Of a stretch of DNA of 55,767 nt, positions 8,170 to 16,738 are shown one piece after another. This DNA comes from GCA-2786165 sp964625775. Its GTDB lineage: Bacteria; Pseudomonadota; Gammaproteobacteria; Legionellales; Legionellaceae. Each line of letters starts with the position of its first letter. The first letter of the stretch is position 1. A program made the position numbers and the translations under genes. The notes under the pieces are model-generated. The model was not told where the DNA came from, searched no databases, and saw only the letters and a program-made list of their open reading frames with translations. The DNA is taken from contig CAZVEH010000010.1 in NCBI GenBank assembly GCA_964625775.1, positions 1 through 55,767 on the forward strand, read 5' to 3'.

Positions 8170-8514
8170 TTAATCGTACATCAACTCATCAAGGGGCGTG
8201 TAATCTTTACTCGGCCCACCAACGATCAATTCATTCATCACATCAGTCATACACAATAATCGTAAGGAATTGGGTGTCACTTCATCAAAAATCACTTCGA
8301 TGCCCAATAACGCTCCTTCAGCGTCATTGAAACTCACCCCCAAACCATACCCCAAACACAAAGATGCCAATTGGTCCGCGCGCCGTGCAAATGCTGGCAG
8401 CAGCCCTTGTGGTGCAAATACTTCATCATAACTCACAAAACGATCATTCAGATAAAATTTGGCATTAATACGAGTCGCAATCAGAGACATGCATTTAGAA
8501 ATATTTTTTTCCAT
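8170..8514 (-). CDS. icmS: Dot/Icm secretion chaperone IcmS
   Basis: Acidic 114-residue cytosolic chaperone, the same length as Legionella IcmS, with near-identical blocks: KFYLNDRFVSYDEVF, RADQLASLCLGYGLG, and the C-terminus DEVTPNSLRLLCMTDVMNEL then DYTPLDELMYD. IcmS pairs with IcmW and joins the DotL coupling complex, delivering a subset of effectors to the type IVB channel. Its ATG follows the icmT stop with no gap (TAA-ATG), so the two are translated as a unit. A 160-base gap with a separate promoter follows before the IcmR-like gene. Confidence 0.97.
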   Translation of the reverse strand: MEKNISKCMSLIATRINAKFYLNDRFVSYDEVFAPQGLLPAFARRADQLASLCLGYGLGVSFNDAEGALLGIEVIFDEVTPNSLRLLCMTDVMNELIVGGPSKDYTPLDELMYD

Positions 8515-8775
8515 TTAATGCCACCATGGTGTTGCAGATTTGACTGATCCGGCAAAAAACAAGCGCAACCAGCGTAAAAAAACAGGCACGGTAAAACCAT
8601 AATGCTCCAGAATCCCAAAAAATATTGCAGAAAACACCACTAATAGCCCAGTCCAAATTCTTATGTGCATCAGGAATAAAAAAATAGGAAACGCAGCACG
8701 AGCGTCTACCATAAAAAAACGTGCGCTACGTGCTGAATCTCGCCAATGCGCTGATTGGGGGAAATTAGTTGCCAT
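8515..8775 (-). CDS. icmT: Dot/Icm secretion protein IcmT
   Basis: Inner-membrane protein of 86 residues, the family length. The conserved beginning AHWRDSARSARFFMVDARAA precedes one hydrophobic helix (about residues 28-58), and the C-terminal FTVPVFLRWLRLFFAG ... PWW follows the IcmT pattern. In Legionella IcmT is needed for intracellular growth and pore-mediated exit from the host cell. It sits between the small PA3496-like gene (one base away) and icmS (no gap). Confidence 0.96.
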   Translation of the reverse strand: MATNFPQSAHWRDSARSARFFMVDARAAFPIFLFLMHIRIWTGLLVVFSAIFFGILEHYGFTVPVFLRWLRLFFAGSVKSATPWWH

Positions 8776-8776
8776 T

Positions 8777-8956
8777 TTATGTCCAGTCTTCTAGTTCGCT
8801 TTGTAAGCGTTTTTCTTCCATTAAAGCTTCTAATCGTCTACGTGCATCTGACATCAAAGGCTTTACGCGATGCGTATGAATCACTTCTTCCGCTTCAACC
8901 AAATCATCATCTGCAATGGTCGTCTTATCGTCATCATCATCAAATAATTCGCTCAT
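8777..8956 (-). CDS. small PA3496-like protein upstream of icmT
   Basis: Open frame of 59 residues starting with ATG at 8956, preceded by GAGGG at five bases. The N-terminus is strongly acidic (MSELFDDDDDKTT). The C-terminal half, SDARRRLEALMEEKRLQSEL, has the basic then coiled-coil pattern of the small PA3496 family (putative envelope-integrity proteins). Its TAA ends one base before the icmT ATG, so it is probably the first gene of the icmTS transcript. Codon structure and spacing support a real gene; the function is unknown, and a role linked to secretion would be speculation. Confidence 0.7.
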   Translation of the reverse strand: MSELFDDDDDKTTIADDDLVEAEEVIHTHRVKPLMSDARRRLEALMEEKRLQSELEDWT

Positions 8957-9074
8957 TGAACCCTCTTAACGTACTAATTAAGAACAAGAACCCCTATATA
9001 CCGTATTTTTTTGATCTTGGCTAGGGCATAATGCAATAAACCGGCTGTCAAGCGCCACCTAAGATGAGCATAGC

Positions 9075-9644
9075 ATGATTATTCATCTCACAAAAAACGA
9101 AATAAGACAAGAGTGTTTAGCATTTCGCAAAACATTACCGTCCGACGCCATTACCCAATCTTCCTCTAAAATTATCGAACAAATCACAAAAATTCAAGTG
9201 TATCGTAGCGCAAAGCATATTGGCTGGTATCTTTCAGTGCAGGGAGAAGTCGATCTAGCCCCCTTATGCCAATCCGCATTACAAGAAGGAAAGTCTTGTT
9301 ATGTTCCAACCATTCAAGCAGATAAAACGTTAAGGTTTTTGCCTTACACCGCGCACGACAAAATGATACCGAATCGATATGGCATTTTAGAACCAGATCT
9401 CACGCCTGATCACGCCATCACCGCATCTTCTCTCGACCTTATTTTTCTACCCGTGGTCGCTTTTGATGCCACGCTCACGCGATTAGGTATGGGCGGTGGG
9501 TTTTATGACAAAACACTCCAAGATCAGCGCATCCCCTGCATCGGTGTGGCTTACGAATGGCAAAAATATCCTGCTTTGCCTCGCGATTCTTGGGATATAA
9601 AACCAGATTTGATTGTAACAGAAAGAACAATCTATACCCCGTAA
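9075..9644 (+). CDS. ygfA: 5-formyltetrahydrofolate cyclo-ligase (YgfA)
   Basis: ATP-dependent enzyme that converts 5-formyl-THF into 5,10-methenyl-THF, recycling a stored folate. It has 189 residues. The signature LGMGGGFYDK lies near residues 138-147 and the N-terminal basic helix (RQECLAFRKTLP) is typical. In many gammaproteobacteria the 6S RNA gene lies just before ygfA; here only about 118 bases separate it from the divergent icm unit, too short for a normal 6S RNA. ubiK follows 49 bases downstream. Confidence 0.93.
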   Translation: MIIHLTKNEIRQECLAFRKTLPSDAITQSSSKIIEQITKIQVYRSAKHIGWYLSVQGEVDLAPLCQSALQEGKSCYVPTIQADKTLRFLPYTAHDKMIPNRYGILEPDLTPDHAITASSLDLIFLPVVAFDATLTRLGMGGGFYDKTLQDQRIPCIGVAYEWQKYPALPRDSWDIKPDLIVTERTIYTP

Positions 9645-9693
9645 GATGATTGGTATATGATACGCTTATCAGCGTCATTTATAGGAAAGCTTG

Positions 9694-9945
9694 ATGTTAT
9701 TGCCCAAACAACTCGAAGATCTTGCCAAAAAACTGTATGCCACGTTGCCTAAAAATGTGCAACTTCTAGAAGAAGACATTCAGCAGCAATTTAAAGACCT
9801 CATTCAAAGCGCGTTTACTCATTTGGATTTGGTCACTCGAGAAGAATTTGATGTACAAGTCAAAGTACTCGCACGTTCTCGAGAAAAAATTGATGCTTTA
9901 GAAAGAGAGGTCAACAAGCTTCTTCAAGAAAAAAACAAAACGTAA
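9694..9945 (+). CDS. ubiK: ubiquinone biosynthesis accessory factor UbiK (YqiC/BMFP family)
   Basis: An 83-residue, largely helical protein with a C-terminal coiled coil (VTREEFDVQVKVLARSREKI then DALEREVNKLL), the form of the YqiC/BMFP family. UbiK binds UbiJ and lipids and helps aerobic ubiquinone synthesis. The ATG at 9694 is chosen, since AGGAAAG lies just upstream; the frame itself opens with TTG at 9691. It lies between ygfA and comM, a neighbourhood common in this class. Confidence 0.88.
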   Translation: MLLPKQLEDLAKKLYATLPKNVQLLEEDIQQQFKDLIQSAFTHLDLVTREEFDVQVKVLARSREKIDALEREVNKLLQEKNKT

Positions 9946-10009
9946 GATCTGGAAGAATTTTATATAAGTCCATACCTCTAATTGATTGTTCCAATGGAAG
10001 GAAACCATC

Positions 10010-11515
10010 ATGAATCTCGCGGTTAGTAAGACGCGATCAGCTATCGGCATGATCGCAAAACCCGTCTCAGTCGAAGTCCATTTATCTAATGGATTACCTA
10101 GTTTCACCATCGTTGGTTTACCACAAACAGCCGTGAAAGAAAGCAAAGATCGGGTACGTTCAGCCCTCCTAAACAGCCGTTTCGACTTCCCTTGCCGTCG
10201 TATCACGGTCAATCTTGCCCCAGCGGATTTACCCAAAATGGGCAGCGGATTTGATTTACCTATTGCGATAGGTATTCTTGCTGCGTCCGGACAACTACCG
10301 TGCGAGCAACTCCATACCCATGAATTTATCGGTGAACTCGCTTTAGACGGGAGTTTACGCGGCGTTTCAGCCATTATTCCCATGTTAATGGCCGCCCACC
10401 AAGCCAAACATCATATCATCATCGCTGCCGAAAACGCGCCAGAAGCTGCACTCTTGAACTACCCAGGTCTCTATATCGCTGACAATTTGCGTGCGGTCTA
10501 TCAATATTTACGCGGTGAACATACCCTGTCTTGTCCGCCGTCACCCCCATTGTCCGCAGTTACTGATGAGAAAGAGGATTGGTCTGATATCAAAGGACAA
10601 ACCCATGCCAAAACAGCATTAAAAATAGCAGCTTGTGGCGGACATAATATTCTGCTTTATGGTCCTCCTGGCAGTGGAAAAACCATGTTGGCCAAACGCT
10701 TCATGACCATCATACCTAACCTAACTGCCAGCCAAGCTTTAGAATGCGCTGCGATACAATCTCTTTATGGGCGCATGCCCAAACACCTTCACAAGCAAAG
10801 ACCCCCTTTTCGATCCCCTCATCATACTGCATCACCTATTTCGTTGGTTGGAGGAGGTAATCCTCCCAAACCAGGTGAAATTTCCTTAGCACATCATGGC
10901 GTTTTATTTTTGGATGAATTACCTGAGTTTCAGCGTAAAGTATTAGAGACTTTGCGTGAGCCTTTAGAATCAGGAGAAATTTGCATCTCTCGTGCGGCGA
11001 TGCAGATCGAATTCCCGGCTCGATTTCAATTGATAGCTGCGATGAACCCTTGTCCCTGTGGTCAACTGGGTAACCCGCATTCTGAATGTGGTTGCACGCA
11101 AGATGCGATCCAACGGTACCATAATAAACTATCAGGACCCTTGTTAGATCGCATTGATTTACATATCAACGTCCCTATGTTGTCGTTGGAAACGCTGCTC
11201 AATACACCAGCGGCGCAGAGCAAAGAAAGCCCCCGTCTCAAAACAGACGTTGCGCACGTCCGAGCCTTACAAATACAACGCCAAGGATGCCTTAATGCTG
11301 CCCTGCGCCCCGGTGATTATGAGAAGTTTTGTAGCTTAGGCCCCAAAGCACATCAATTCATCAGCTCAAGTCTCGCGCCATTCAAGTTGTCCGCTCGCGC
11401 TTTTTATAGTCTTGTAAAAGTAGCCAGGACTCTAGCGGATATTCGTGAAGCACCTACTATTGAACAGAGTGATATTCAACAAGCGTTGTCCTATAGACAA
11501 ATCATCAAACTATAG
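10010..11515 (+). CDS. comM: ComM/YifB-family AAA+ helicase (Mg-chelatase-like)
   Basis: A 501-residue member of the YifB/ComM family. The N-terminal S5-like domain (residues 1-170, KESKDRVRSAL and PADLPKMGSGFDLPIAIG) is followed by a Mg-chelatase type AAA+ domain with Walker A GPPGSGKT, the RSPHHTASP stretch, Walker B LFLDELPEF, and the MNPCPCG turn. In Vibrio, ComM is a hexameric branch-migration helicase that helps integrate DNA during natural transformation. The start at 10010 is preferred over 9986, because GGAAGGAAA precedes it and MNLAVSKTRS is the usual N-terminus. Competence in this organism is not shown by the window. Confidence 0.94.
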   Translation: MNLAVSKTRSAIGMIAKPVSVEVHLSNGLPSFTIVGLPQTAVKESKDRVRSALLNSRFDFPCRRITVNLAPADLPKMGSGFDLPIAIGILAASGQLPCEQLHTHEFIGELALDGSLRGVSAIIPMLMAAHQAKHHIIIAAENAPEAALLNYPGLYIADNLRAVYQYLRGEHTLSCPPSPPLSAVTDEKEDWSDIKGQTHAKTALKIAACGGHNILLYGPPGSGKTMLAKRFMTIIPNLTASQALECAAIQSLYGRMPKHLHKQRPPFRSPHHTASPISLVGGGNPPKPGEISLAHHGVLFLDELPEFQRKVLETLREPLESGEICISRAAMQIEFPARFQLIAAMNPCPCGQLGNPHSECGCTQDAIQRYHNKLSGPLLDRIDLHINVPMLSLETLLNTPAAQSKESPRLKTDVAHVRALQIQRQGCLNAALRPGDYEKFCSLGPKAHQFISSSLAPFKLSARAFYSLVKVARTLADIREAPTIEQSDIQQALSYRQIIKL

Positions 11516-11548
11516 TCAAGGATGCCCCTTGTCTCCTGAACACTCACA

Positions 11549-12442
11549 TCACTCACTCAACAAAGACTCTATAATAGCCATACGCATAAAAACGCCATTT
11601 TTCACTTGCTCAAGAATATAAGAGCGTGGTCCATCTACAACATCGCTATCGATTTCAATGCCCCGATTGATGGGACCAGGATGCATGATCATCACCTCGG
11701 AATTCGCCGGTGCCAAACTGGCTTTGGTGATCGCATAAGCCGCATGATAGGAAGGTAAATCCATCATTTCTTCGGCCAACAATCGTTCTTGCTGTATTCG
11801 TAATGCAATGACCACATCAGCATTTTTAAGTCCATCTTCTAAAGAAGTCGTGACTCGGCCATAAATTGGGGCACGAGGATGCCAGATCTGGGGCGCCACC
11901 AACACCAATTCGCCAACGCCCAGCAAAGCACAAAGATATTGTAAGGAATTGGCCACTCGAGAATGCAAAATATCACCAACAATCGTTATTTTGAGCTGCT
12001 TTACATTGGGTTTATGACTCAGAATGGTCATGAAATCCAATAAGGCCTGACTGGGATGCTCATGCGCACCATCTCCAGCATTTATGATATGAATACCAGA
12101 TGAAAAACCACCCGCCATCGCCTGAGGTAGCCCCTCTTGGGGATGGCGTATCGCAAATAACGTGATCCCCATTGCAAATAAGGTTTGAATCGTATCTTCG
12201 ATCATTTCGCCTTTGAGTTCAGATGAGCGAGTCACATCCACATCAACCACTCGAATACCTAAGTTCTTAGCAGCCATTTCAAAGCTAACACGGGTCCGAG
12301 TGGATGGTTCATAAAATAAATGGGTTAAAGTATGCTGGCGATACTGGGGATAATCTTGATGTGTTTTGAAATAAACCGCTCGCTGAATCAGGTGCATCAC
12401 CTGTTCATGTGATAATTGACTGATTTCTAAAAAATGCTTCAT
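11549..12442 (-). CDS. pyrB: aspartate carbamoyltransferase catalytic chain PyrB
   Basis: Makes carbamoyl-aspartate from carbamoyl phosphate and aspartate, the committed step of pyrimidine synthesis. It has 297 residues from the ATG at 12442. The carbamoyl-phosphate site STRTR (in FYEPSTRTRVSFE) and the HPSQALLD motif are present, as is MHPGPINRG near the end. A longer frame opening at 12466 would overlap ruvX by 19 bases; the ATG just after the ruvX stop starts MKHFLEISQLS, like other PyrB proteins. No regulatory chain pyrI and no pyrC lie next to it. Confidence 0.95.
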   Translation of the reverse strand: MKHFLEISQLSHEQVMHLIQRAVYFKTHQDYPQYRQHTLTHLFYEPSTRTRVSFEMAAKNLGIRVVDVDVTRSSELKGEMIEDTIQTLFAMGITLFAIRHPQEGLPQAMAGGFSSGIHIINAGDGAHEHPSQALLDFMTILSHKPNVKQLKITIVGDILHSRVANSLQYLCALLGVGELVLVAPQIWHPRAPIYGRVTTSLEDGLKNADVVIALRIQQERLLAEEMMDLPSYHAAYAITKASLAPANSEVMIMHPGPINRGIEIDSDVVDGPRSYILEQVKNGVFMRMAIIESLLSE

Positions 12443-12447
12443 ATCGT

Positions 12448-12873
12448 TTAAAATCCCTGCAACCATTGCTCAAGAATAATGCATGCTGCAACGCTGTCCA
12501 CTTGTGTTTGTTGTATTTTACGGTAGCCACCTTTGCTATACAACTGTGTTCGAGCTTCTACAGTCGTCAGGCGTTCATCGACCAAATGCACCGGCAAAGA
12601 AAATCGTTCAGCCAACTCTTGCGCAAAAATACGTGCGGCTTTGGTGGTATATTGTTCTTTTCCATCAATTTTAGTCGGTAAGCCTACGATAAGTCCCGCG
12701 GGACGCCAACGTTTGATCACAACCGCTACCTCATCCCAATCCGGGACGCCTTGTTTGGCATACAGTGTCGCTAAAGGCGATGCACCTTTGGTCAAAGCTT
12801 GCCCCACTGCTACACCAATGCGTTTATAGCCAAAATCGAACCCAAGGTACAAACCATCATCAAGCATGACCAC
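12448..12873 (-). CDS. ruvX: putative pre-16S rRNA nuclease / Holliday-junction resolvase-like RuvX (YqgF)
   Basis: A 141-residue RNase H-fold protein. The N-terminal LGFDFGYKRIGVAVGQ carries the first catalytic Asp, and VHLVDERLTTVEA and VDSVAACIILEQWL hold the other acidic residues. YqgF processes the 5' end of 16S rRNA in E. coli and was first predicted to be a resolvase. It overlaps the end of yqgE by 14 bases and precedes pyrB, the yqgE-yqgF-pyrB order seen in Pseudomonas and relatives. Confidence 0.93.
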   Translation of the reverse strand: MVMLDDGLYLGFDFGYKRIGVAVGQALTKGASPLATLYAKQGVPDWDEVAVVIKRWRPAGLIVGLPTKIDGKEQYTTKAARIFAQELAERFSLPVHLVDERLTTVEARTQLYSKGGYRKIQQTQVDSVAACIILEQWLQGF

Positions 12874-13435
12874 TACCTGTTAGATTATCCATATTCACAC
12901 CTAATGTCATCGCAGCAGCTTTCCAACGTTCCGCAAATGGAATGTCATACAGTAACTCTGCATGATAAGGACACACCATCCACATGTTATCTTTCATCAC
13001 TTCTCGTTCTAATTCCCGCTGATCCCAGCCGAGGTATCCCATCACAATCAAAGCGTCCTTTGGACCTTCATTATTTGCGATAGAGCGAACAATATCATTC
13101 GAAGTAGTAATCGTCACCTCATCTTGAACCAAGATCAAACTAGATTGCCAATGCCCTGTAGGCCGGTGTATCACAAACCCTCGATCTGCTTGAATTGGAC
13201 CACCAAACAACAGGGGCAGATACTTGCTGGCATCTTTGTTTGGACTAATCCCAATTTGATCGAAAATCATGCTTGCAGGGTGCCCCGTAGGCCGATTCAC
13301 AATCATACCCACTGAGCCTTTTTCATGGTGCTCACAAATATAAATCACCGCCTGAGAAAATATAATATCATTCAAAGACGGCATTGCCACTAAAAAATGA
13401 TTTGCCAAGGACATATGTGTCGACATCAGTACCAT
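12860..13435 (-). CDS. yqgE: YqgE/AlgH family protein
   Basis: A protein of up to 191 residues with the family pattern LANHFLVAMP, FSQAVIYICEHHEKGSVGMIVNRP near residues 26-49, GGPIQADRGFVIH and GYLGWDQRELEREV. The function is not firmly known; it was linked to alginate regulation in Pseudomonas. Alternative starts at 13426 (MSTHMS) or 13414 (MSLANHF) are possible, and no ribosome site decides between them. It heads the yqgE-ruvX-pyrB run. Confidence 0.93.
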   Translation of the reverse strand: MVLMSTHMSLANHFLVAMPSLNDIIFSQAVIYICEHHEKGSVGMIVNRPTGHPASMIFDQIGISPNKDASKYLPLLFGGPIQADRGFVIHRPTGHWQSSLILVQDEVTITTSNDIVRSIANNEGPKDALIVMGYLGWDQRELEREVMKDNMWMVCPYHAELLYDIPFAERWKAAAMTLGVNMDNLTGSGHA

Positions 13436-13629
13436 CCATTGGAAGTCTTATTGCTAAGTATATACTATTGCAAGAAGACTTACCCAAAAGTTGTCACACA
13501 CCAGGGACATGCGGTGCATCTTGAGATCGGGGTTTTGTGCAGTGCTGAACCTGCCGCAAAGACCCACCAACTTCGATCTATGCCAAGATCGGTGATATGA
13601 TCACTGGCATCACGCTGAATGGAGATCAT

Positions 13630-15936
13630 ATGAATACCGTTAAAAAATATCTGTTCGTTGGGGCCGCTTTTGCTTTTTTTATGTGTTGCGCCCCTCTTAT
13701 GGCGCAAAAATCTCCAAACACTGAGCCTCATCTGGTCAAAGAACAAGCGGAGTTTGATCTCAAACAAGCCAATAAAAAATTTGACCAAATCAATTTGCGA
13801 TTATCAGTAGAAAATCTTAATATCGAGCATTTGAATGATGCCATAACGCTCCTGAATCAATTAAAAGCGGGCGCCAATGACTGTATTGATTTAAAACAAA
13901 AAAAATTAAACTCGATCGATCCTATGCTGGCAGAAGCTACTCACGCTAAAGACGGAAATAAAAGTGGCGCCGATTTGGTTTATCTCACGCAAGAACAAAA
14001 GAAAATTGCAGCTCAGTTGGCTCAATGTCGCTTGTTTTCTATCCGGGCTCAAGAAGCAATCACCACTTATCAATCGACTGTAGCCCAAATCAAGCAAAAA
14101 CAAGTATTGACGCGTGGCCTACCTCTATGGACGTTATTGGCACACATTCATCAGACGCCTGCAAAGGCAACTTTATCCGCTGGATTCTCGTTCACTTTGC
14201 CCGCTGATTTTGAGACACCATGGCTATTCAAAATAGGCATCTTAGGATTCAGTATTGTATTAGCAGGCTTTGTTATTATAAAAACCAAATCGCACCAAAT
14301 TCTCCGCAAAGTACTTTCTACTAGAAAAATTGGCATGGGTGACTTCAGCCTATTGGCTCTGTGCTTTTTTTGGTCTTTTATCACCGTTTATTTTAATATC
14401 ATGCTCCCTGAACAGCTCAGTGCGTCGTCGCTACTGATGCTTCATCTCACTGAGATCTTTTGCTATTATTTGTGGGCGTTGGCATTCATCACGTTGATGT
14501 TCAAAGTCAATATTGTGATGTTGGTTTTTTATTGGTACACGTTGGATGACAATTTTTTTAGAAAATTATTGATATTTTTATTAAGCTATTATGCCCTCAC
14601 CATGATGGGACAGTTTGTCATGCAATCCCTGCCTATCAATGAATTATTGTGGCAACTGGGACAAGTGATTTTCTTAACAGGTGTATTGATCACCGCCATT
14701 GGATTTTTCTATTACTTTTGCCATACTCATCAACATATTCATTTTATACACACTCACCGCTCCGTATTGCAAAAAACCATTATTTTATTATTTAGCGCTT
14801 GCGGTATCCTCAATATGTTTGGATACCATCAACTGGCACTCCACCTCACTTACGCAATCATCACCACCTCCGCGATTCTATTTAGTATGATTTTGATAGA
14901 ACGCGCGCTACAAACACTATATGCCTTATGCACAAACTCTAGCAAACTGCATCATGCTATTAAGCGAGTTTTTGGCTATAAATCCGATCAACCTCTCGTG
15001 GAATTTATCATCTTAAAAACCATTTTGCAGATCATTGTATTATTCACAGCCATCTACCTGATTGGTCAAAGTTGGGGATATGGCAGTTATTACATCGATA
15101 GCTTTTATTCTCTTTTGCTAAATGGGGTACATTTTTCCAGTTTTACATTTTACCCAACGCGCATCATCAGCGGAATCATTGTATTCTGTATTCTATATTT
15201 ATTATTTCGCAGCCTGTCTACGAAACTGAGCCAACACGCCCAATTCGAAGACGAAGAAGAAACACAAGTTGCAGTCGCATCTATTTTGACCTATATCGGT
15301 TTTGCCTTTGCATTGATCTCGGCTTTATTTGTTTCTGGCATTGATTTTACCGGCTTGGCCATCATTGCAGGCGCCTTGTCTGTTGGTATTGGACTGGGCT
15401 TACAAAGCATCGTCAACAATTTTGTATCGGGTATTATTTTATTGATAGAAAAACCCATCAAACCTGGTGATCGCATCAGTATTGACGGCGTAGAAGGTAT
15501 CGTCAAAAAAATTCGCGTGCGTTCAACCCAAATCACCACTGCTGCGCGCGAAGATGTGATTATTCCCAACTCTGATTTGATCACGCACCCTGTCACCAAT
15601 TTTATGTTTGCCGATAAGTCATTGACTATTTATTGTGAAGTAGGTGTTTCCTATGACAGTGACCCGATTTTGGTTAAGAAAGTGTTATTACAAGCCGTAC
15701 ATGAACACGATGAAGCTATCAAATCTGCGCGCTCTAAACCAACCGTCCTCTTTCGTGCCTTTGGAGAATCTGCAATGATTTTCCAGGTATGGTTTTTAAT
15801 CAAAGATGGCAATAAAAAATCCCAGATTCATTCCGATATTAATTTTTCTATCGCGCAATTGTTTAGAGAGCATCAAATCAAAATTGCCTATGCTCAACGT
15901 GATATTAACGTCAAACTGTCTGATAATCTGACATAA
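13630..15936 (+). CDS. MscS-family mechanosensitive channel with large N-terminal periplasmic region
   Basis: A 768-residue inner-membrane protein. A signal peptide (KKYLFVGAAFAFFMCCAPLMAQ) leads into a helical, coiled-coil-like periplasmic segment (about 30-165), then about eight to ten hydrophobic helices. The MscS pore module follows: IIAGALSVGIGLGLQSIVNN is the glycine/alanine-rich pore helix, and EKPIKPGDRISI begins the cytoplasmic beta domain. Channels of this type release solutes on hypo-osmotic shock. The size is closer to E. coli YbiO than to MscK. The start at 13630 has GGAG six bases before it. It stands alone, divergent from yqgE. Confidence 0.92.
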   Translation: MNTVKKYLFVGAAFAFFMCCAPLMAQKSPNTEPHLVKEQAEFDLKQANKKFDQINLRLSVENLNIEHLNDAITLLNQLKAGANDCIDLKQKKLNSIDPMLAEATHAKDGNKSGADLVYLTQEQKKIAAQLAQCRLFSIRAQEAITTYQSTVAQIKQKQVLTRGLPLWTLLAHIHQTPAKATLSAGFSFTLPADFETPWLFKIGILGFSIVLAGFVIIKTKSHQILRKVLSTRKIGMGDFSLLALCFFWSFITVYFNIMLPEQLSASSLLMLHLTEIFCYYLWALAFITLMFKVNIVMLVFYWYTLDDNFFRKLLIFLLSYYALTMMGQFVMQSLPINELLWQLGQVIFLTGVLITAIGFFYYFCHTHQHIHFIHTHRSVLQKTIILLFSACGILNMFGYHQLALHLTYAIITTSAILFSMILIERALQTLYALCTNSSKLHHAIKRVFGYKSDQPLVEFIILKTILQIIVLFTAIYLIGQSWGYGSYYIDSFYSLLLNGVHFSSFTFYPTRIISGIIVFCILYLLFRSLSTKLSQHAQFEDEEETQVAVASILTYIGFAFALISALFVSGIDFTGLAIIAGALSVGIGLGLQSIVNNFVSGIILLIEKPIKPGDRISIDGVEGIVKKIRVRSTQITTAAREDVIIPNSDLITHPVTNFMFADKSLTIYCEVGVSYDSDPILVKKVLLQAVHEHDEAIKSARSKPTVLFRAFGESAMIFQVWFLIKDGNKKSQIHSDINFSIAQLFREHQIKIAYAQRDINVKLSDNLT

Positions 15937-16255
15937 ATATCAGATAAACAATCTAAATATTAAAAAACTATTGAGCCTGAAAGTGATATTCGTTATGTTG
16001 TTAGAAAGGCGATTCAACAAGAAATATTGGAGCAAAACGCTAGAGGCTGTTGCTATTTGTTTTGTCGAAAACATCCTTTGCAGCAATGGCCACAGCCTCT
16101 AAAAGTGAGTGAGTTCATTTTTAAATGACCAACGTACGTCACGTGCTAGGCGACAAATCTCAGGGCGTTTTGAGATCCTTCGCTGTGACCAAGATAACAA
16201 GCCATTTAAATATGAATTAACTATTACCAGCTTAACAAGCAAAAGGGAGAGTGCT
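15937..16255. other. non-coding stretch before the second cold-shock gene
   Basis: There is no gene here. The part near 16042-16101 holds an inverted repeat (TAGAGGCTGT ... ACAGCCTCTA, about 41 bases apart). A second short hairpin, ATCTCA-gggcgttt-TGAGAT (16157-16176), lies about 80 bases before the csp start. The 3' part may be the long structured leader that cold-shock mRNAs usually carry; this is inference. Confidence 0.4.
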
Positions 16256-16492
16256 ATGGCAAAAGGTGAAGTCAAATGGTTCAATAATACCAAGGGCTGG
16301 GGATTCATTATGCTAGCAGAAACCGGAGAAGATATTTTTGTACACTTCTCGGCGATCAATGGCACCGGATATAAAACCCTGGTTGCGGGCCAAACAGTCA
16401 TATTTGATTTACAACGCGGTGATCGTGGTTTACATGCCATCAATGTCACTGTTGCGGAAACAGAAGCCCTAGAAGAAGGTGCTCCTGCTTAA
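16256..16492 (+). CDS. cold-shock protein (CspA family)
   Basis: A 78-residue single cold-shock domain: MAKGEVKWFNNTKGWGFI contains RNP1, and DIFVHFSAI is RNP2. It is closer to the family consensus than the copy at 177. The acidic tail (AETEALEEGAPA) is slightly longer than usual. The start at 16256 is favoured over 16109 because AGGGAGAG precedes it and MAKGEVKWFN is the canonical N-terminus. The upstream hairpin at 16157-16176 may be part of a regulated leader. Confidence 0.95.
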   Translation: MAKGEVKWFNNTKGWGFIMLAETGEDIFVHFSAINGTGYKTLVAGQTVIFDLQRGDRGLHAINVTVAETEALEEGAPA

Positions 16493-16691
16493 TAACCAAG
16501 AGTTATTATTAGGGCCCAAAAAACAGTTGCTCCTTGTCAAAAGAGCACATTGCATTAATGTGCCTTATGAGACCAGCATGCAGGCAAATGTCACTCGCCC
16601 TGAGTTAAGGATGCTCAGACGAATGAAGTACGCATTCAACACCCGCCGCAATACAATCATCTAGACATTTGGTTTTGTTACCTCAGATAAC

Positions 16692-16716
16692 AAAAAGGCT
16701 TCAATCTCTTGAAGCC
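16692..16716 (-). terminator. rho-independent terminator of the enhC-like operon
   Basis: On the minus strand GGCTTCAA-gaga-TTGAAGCC is a perfect 8-bp stem with a 4-base loop, followed by TTTTT. It lies about 22 bases after the stop of the MshN-like gene, so it ends the three-gene minus-strand unit. Confidence 0.85.
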
Positions 16717-16738
16717 CTATTGAACATACTATGTGGTT

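Noticed and set aside
8957..9074. 6S RNA gene before ygfA
   Set aside because: Gammaproteobacteria often have ssrS here, but the gap is about 118 bases and holds the divergent icm start region. I see no 6S-like structure.
12443..12466. Upstream pyrB start at 12466
   Set aside because: It would overlap ruvX by 19 bases and adds eight residues not seen in other PyrB proteins; the ATG at 12442 fits better.
16579..16665. Small plus-strand frame after the second csp (28 codons)
   Set aside because: No ribosome site and no family pattern; it lies in a gap between convergent genes.
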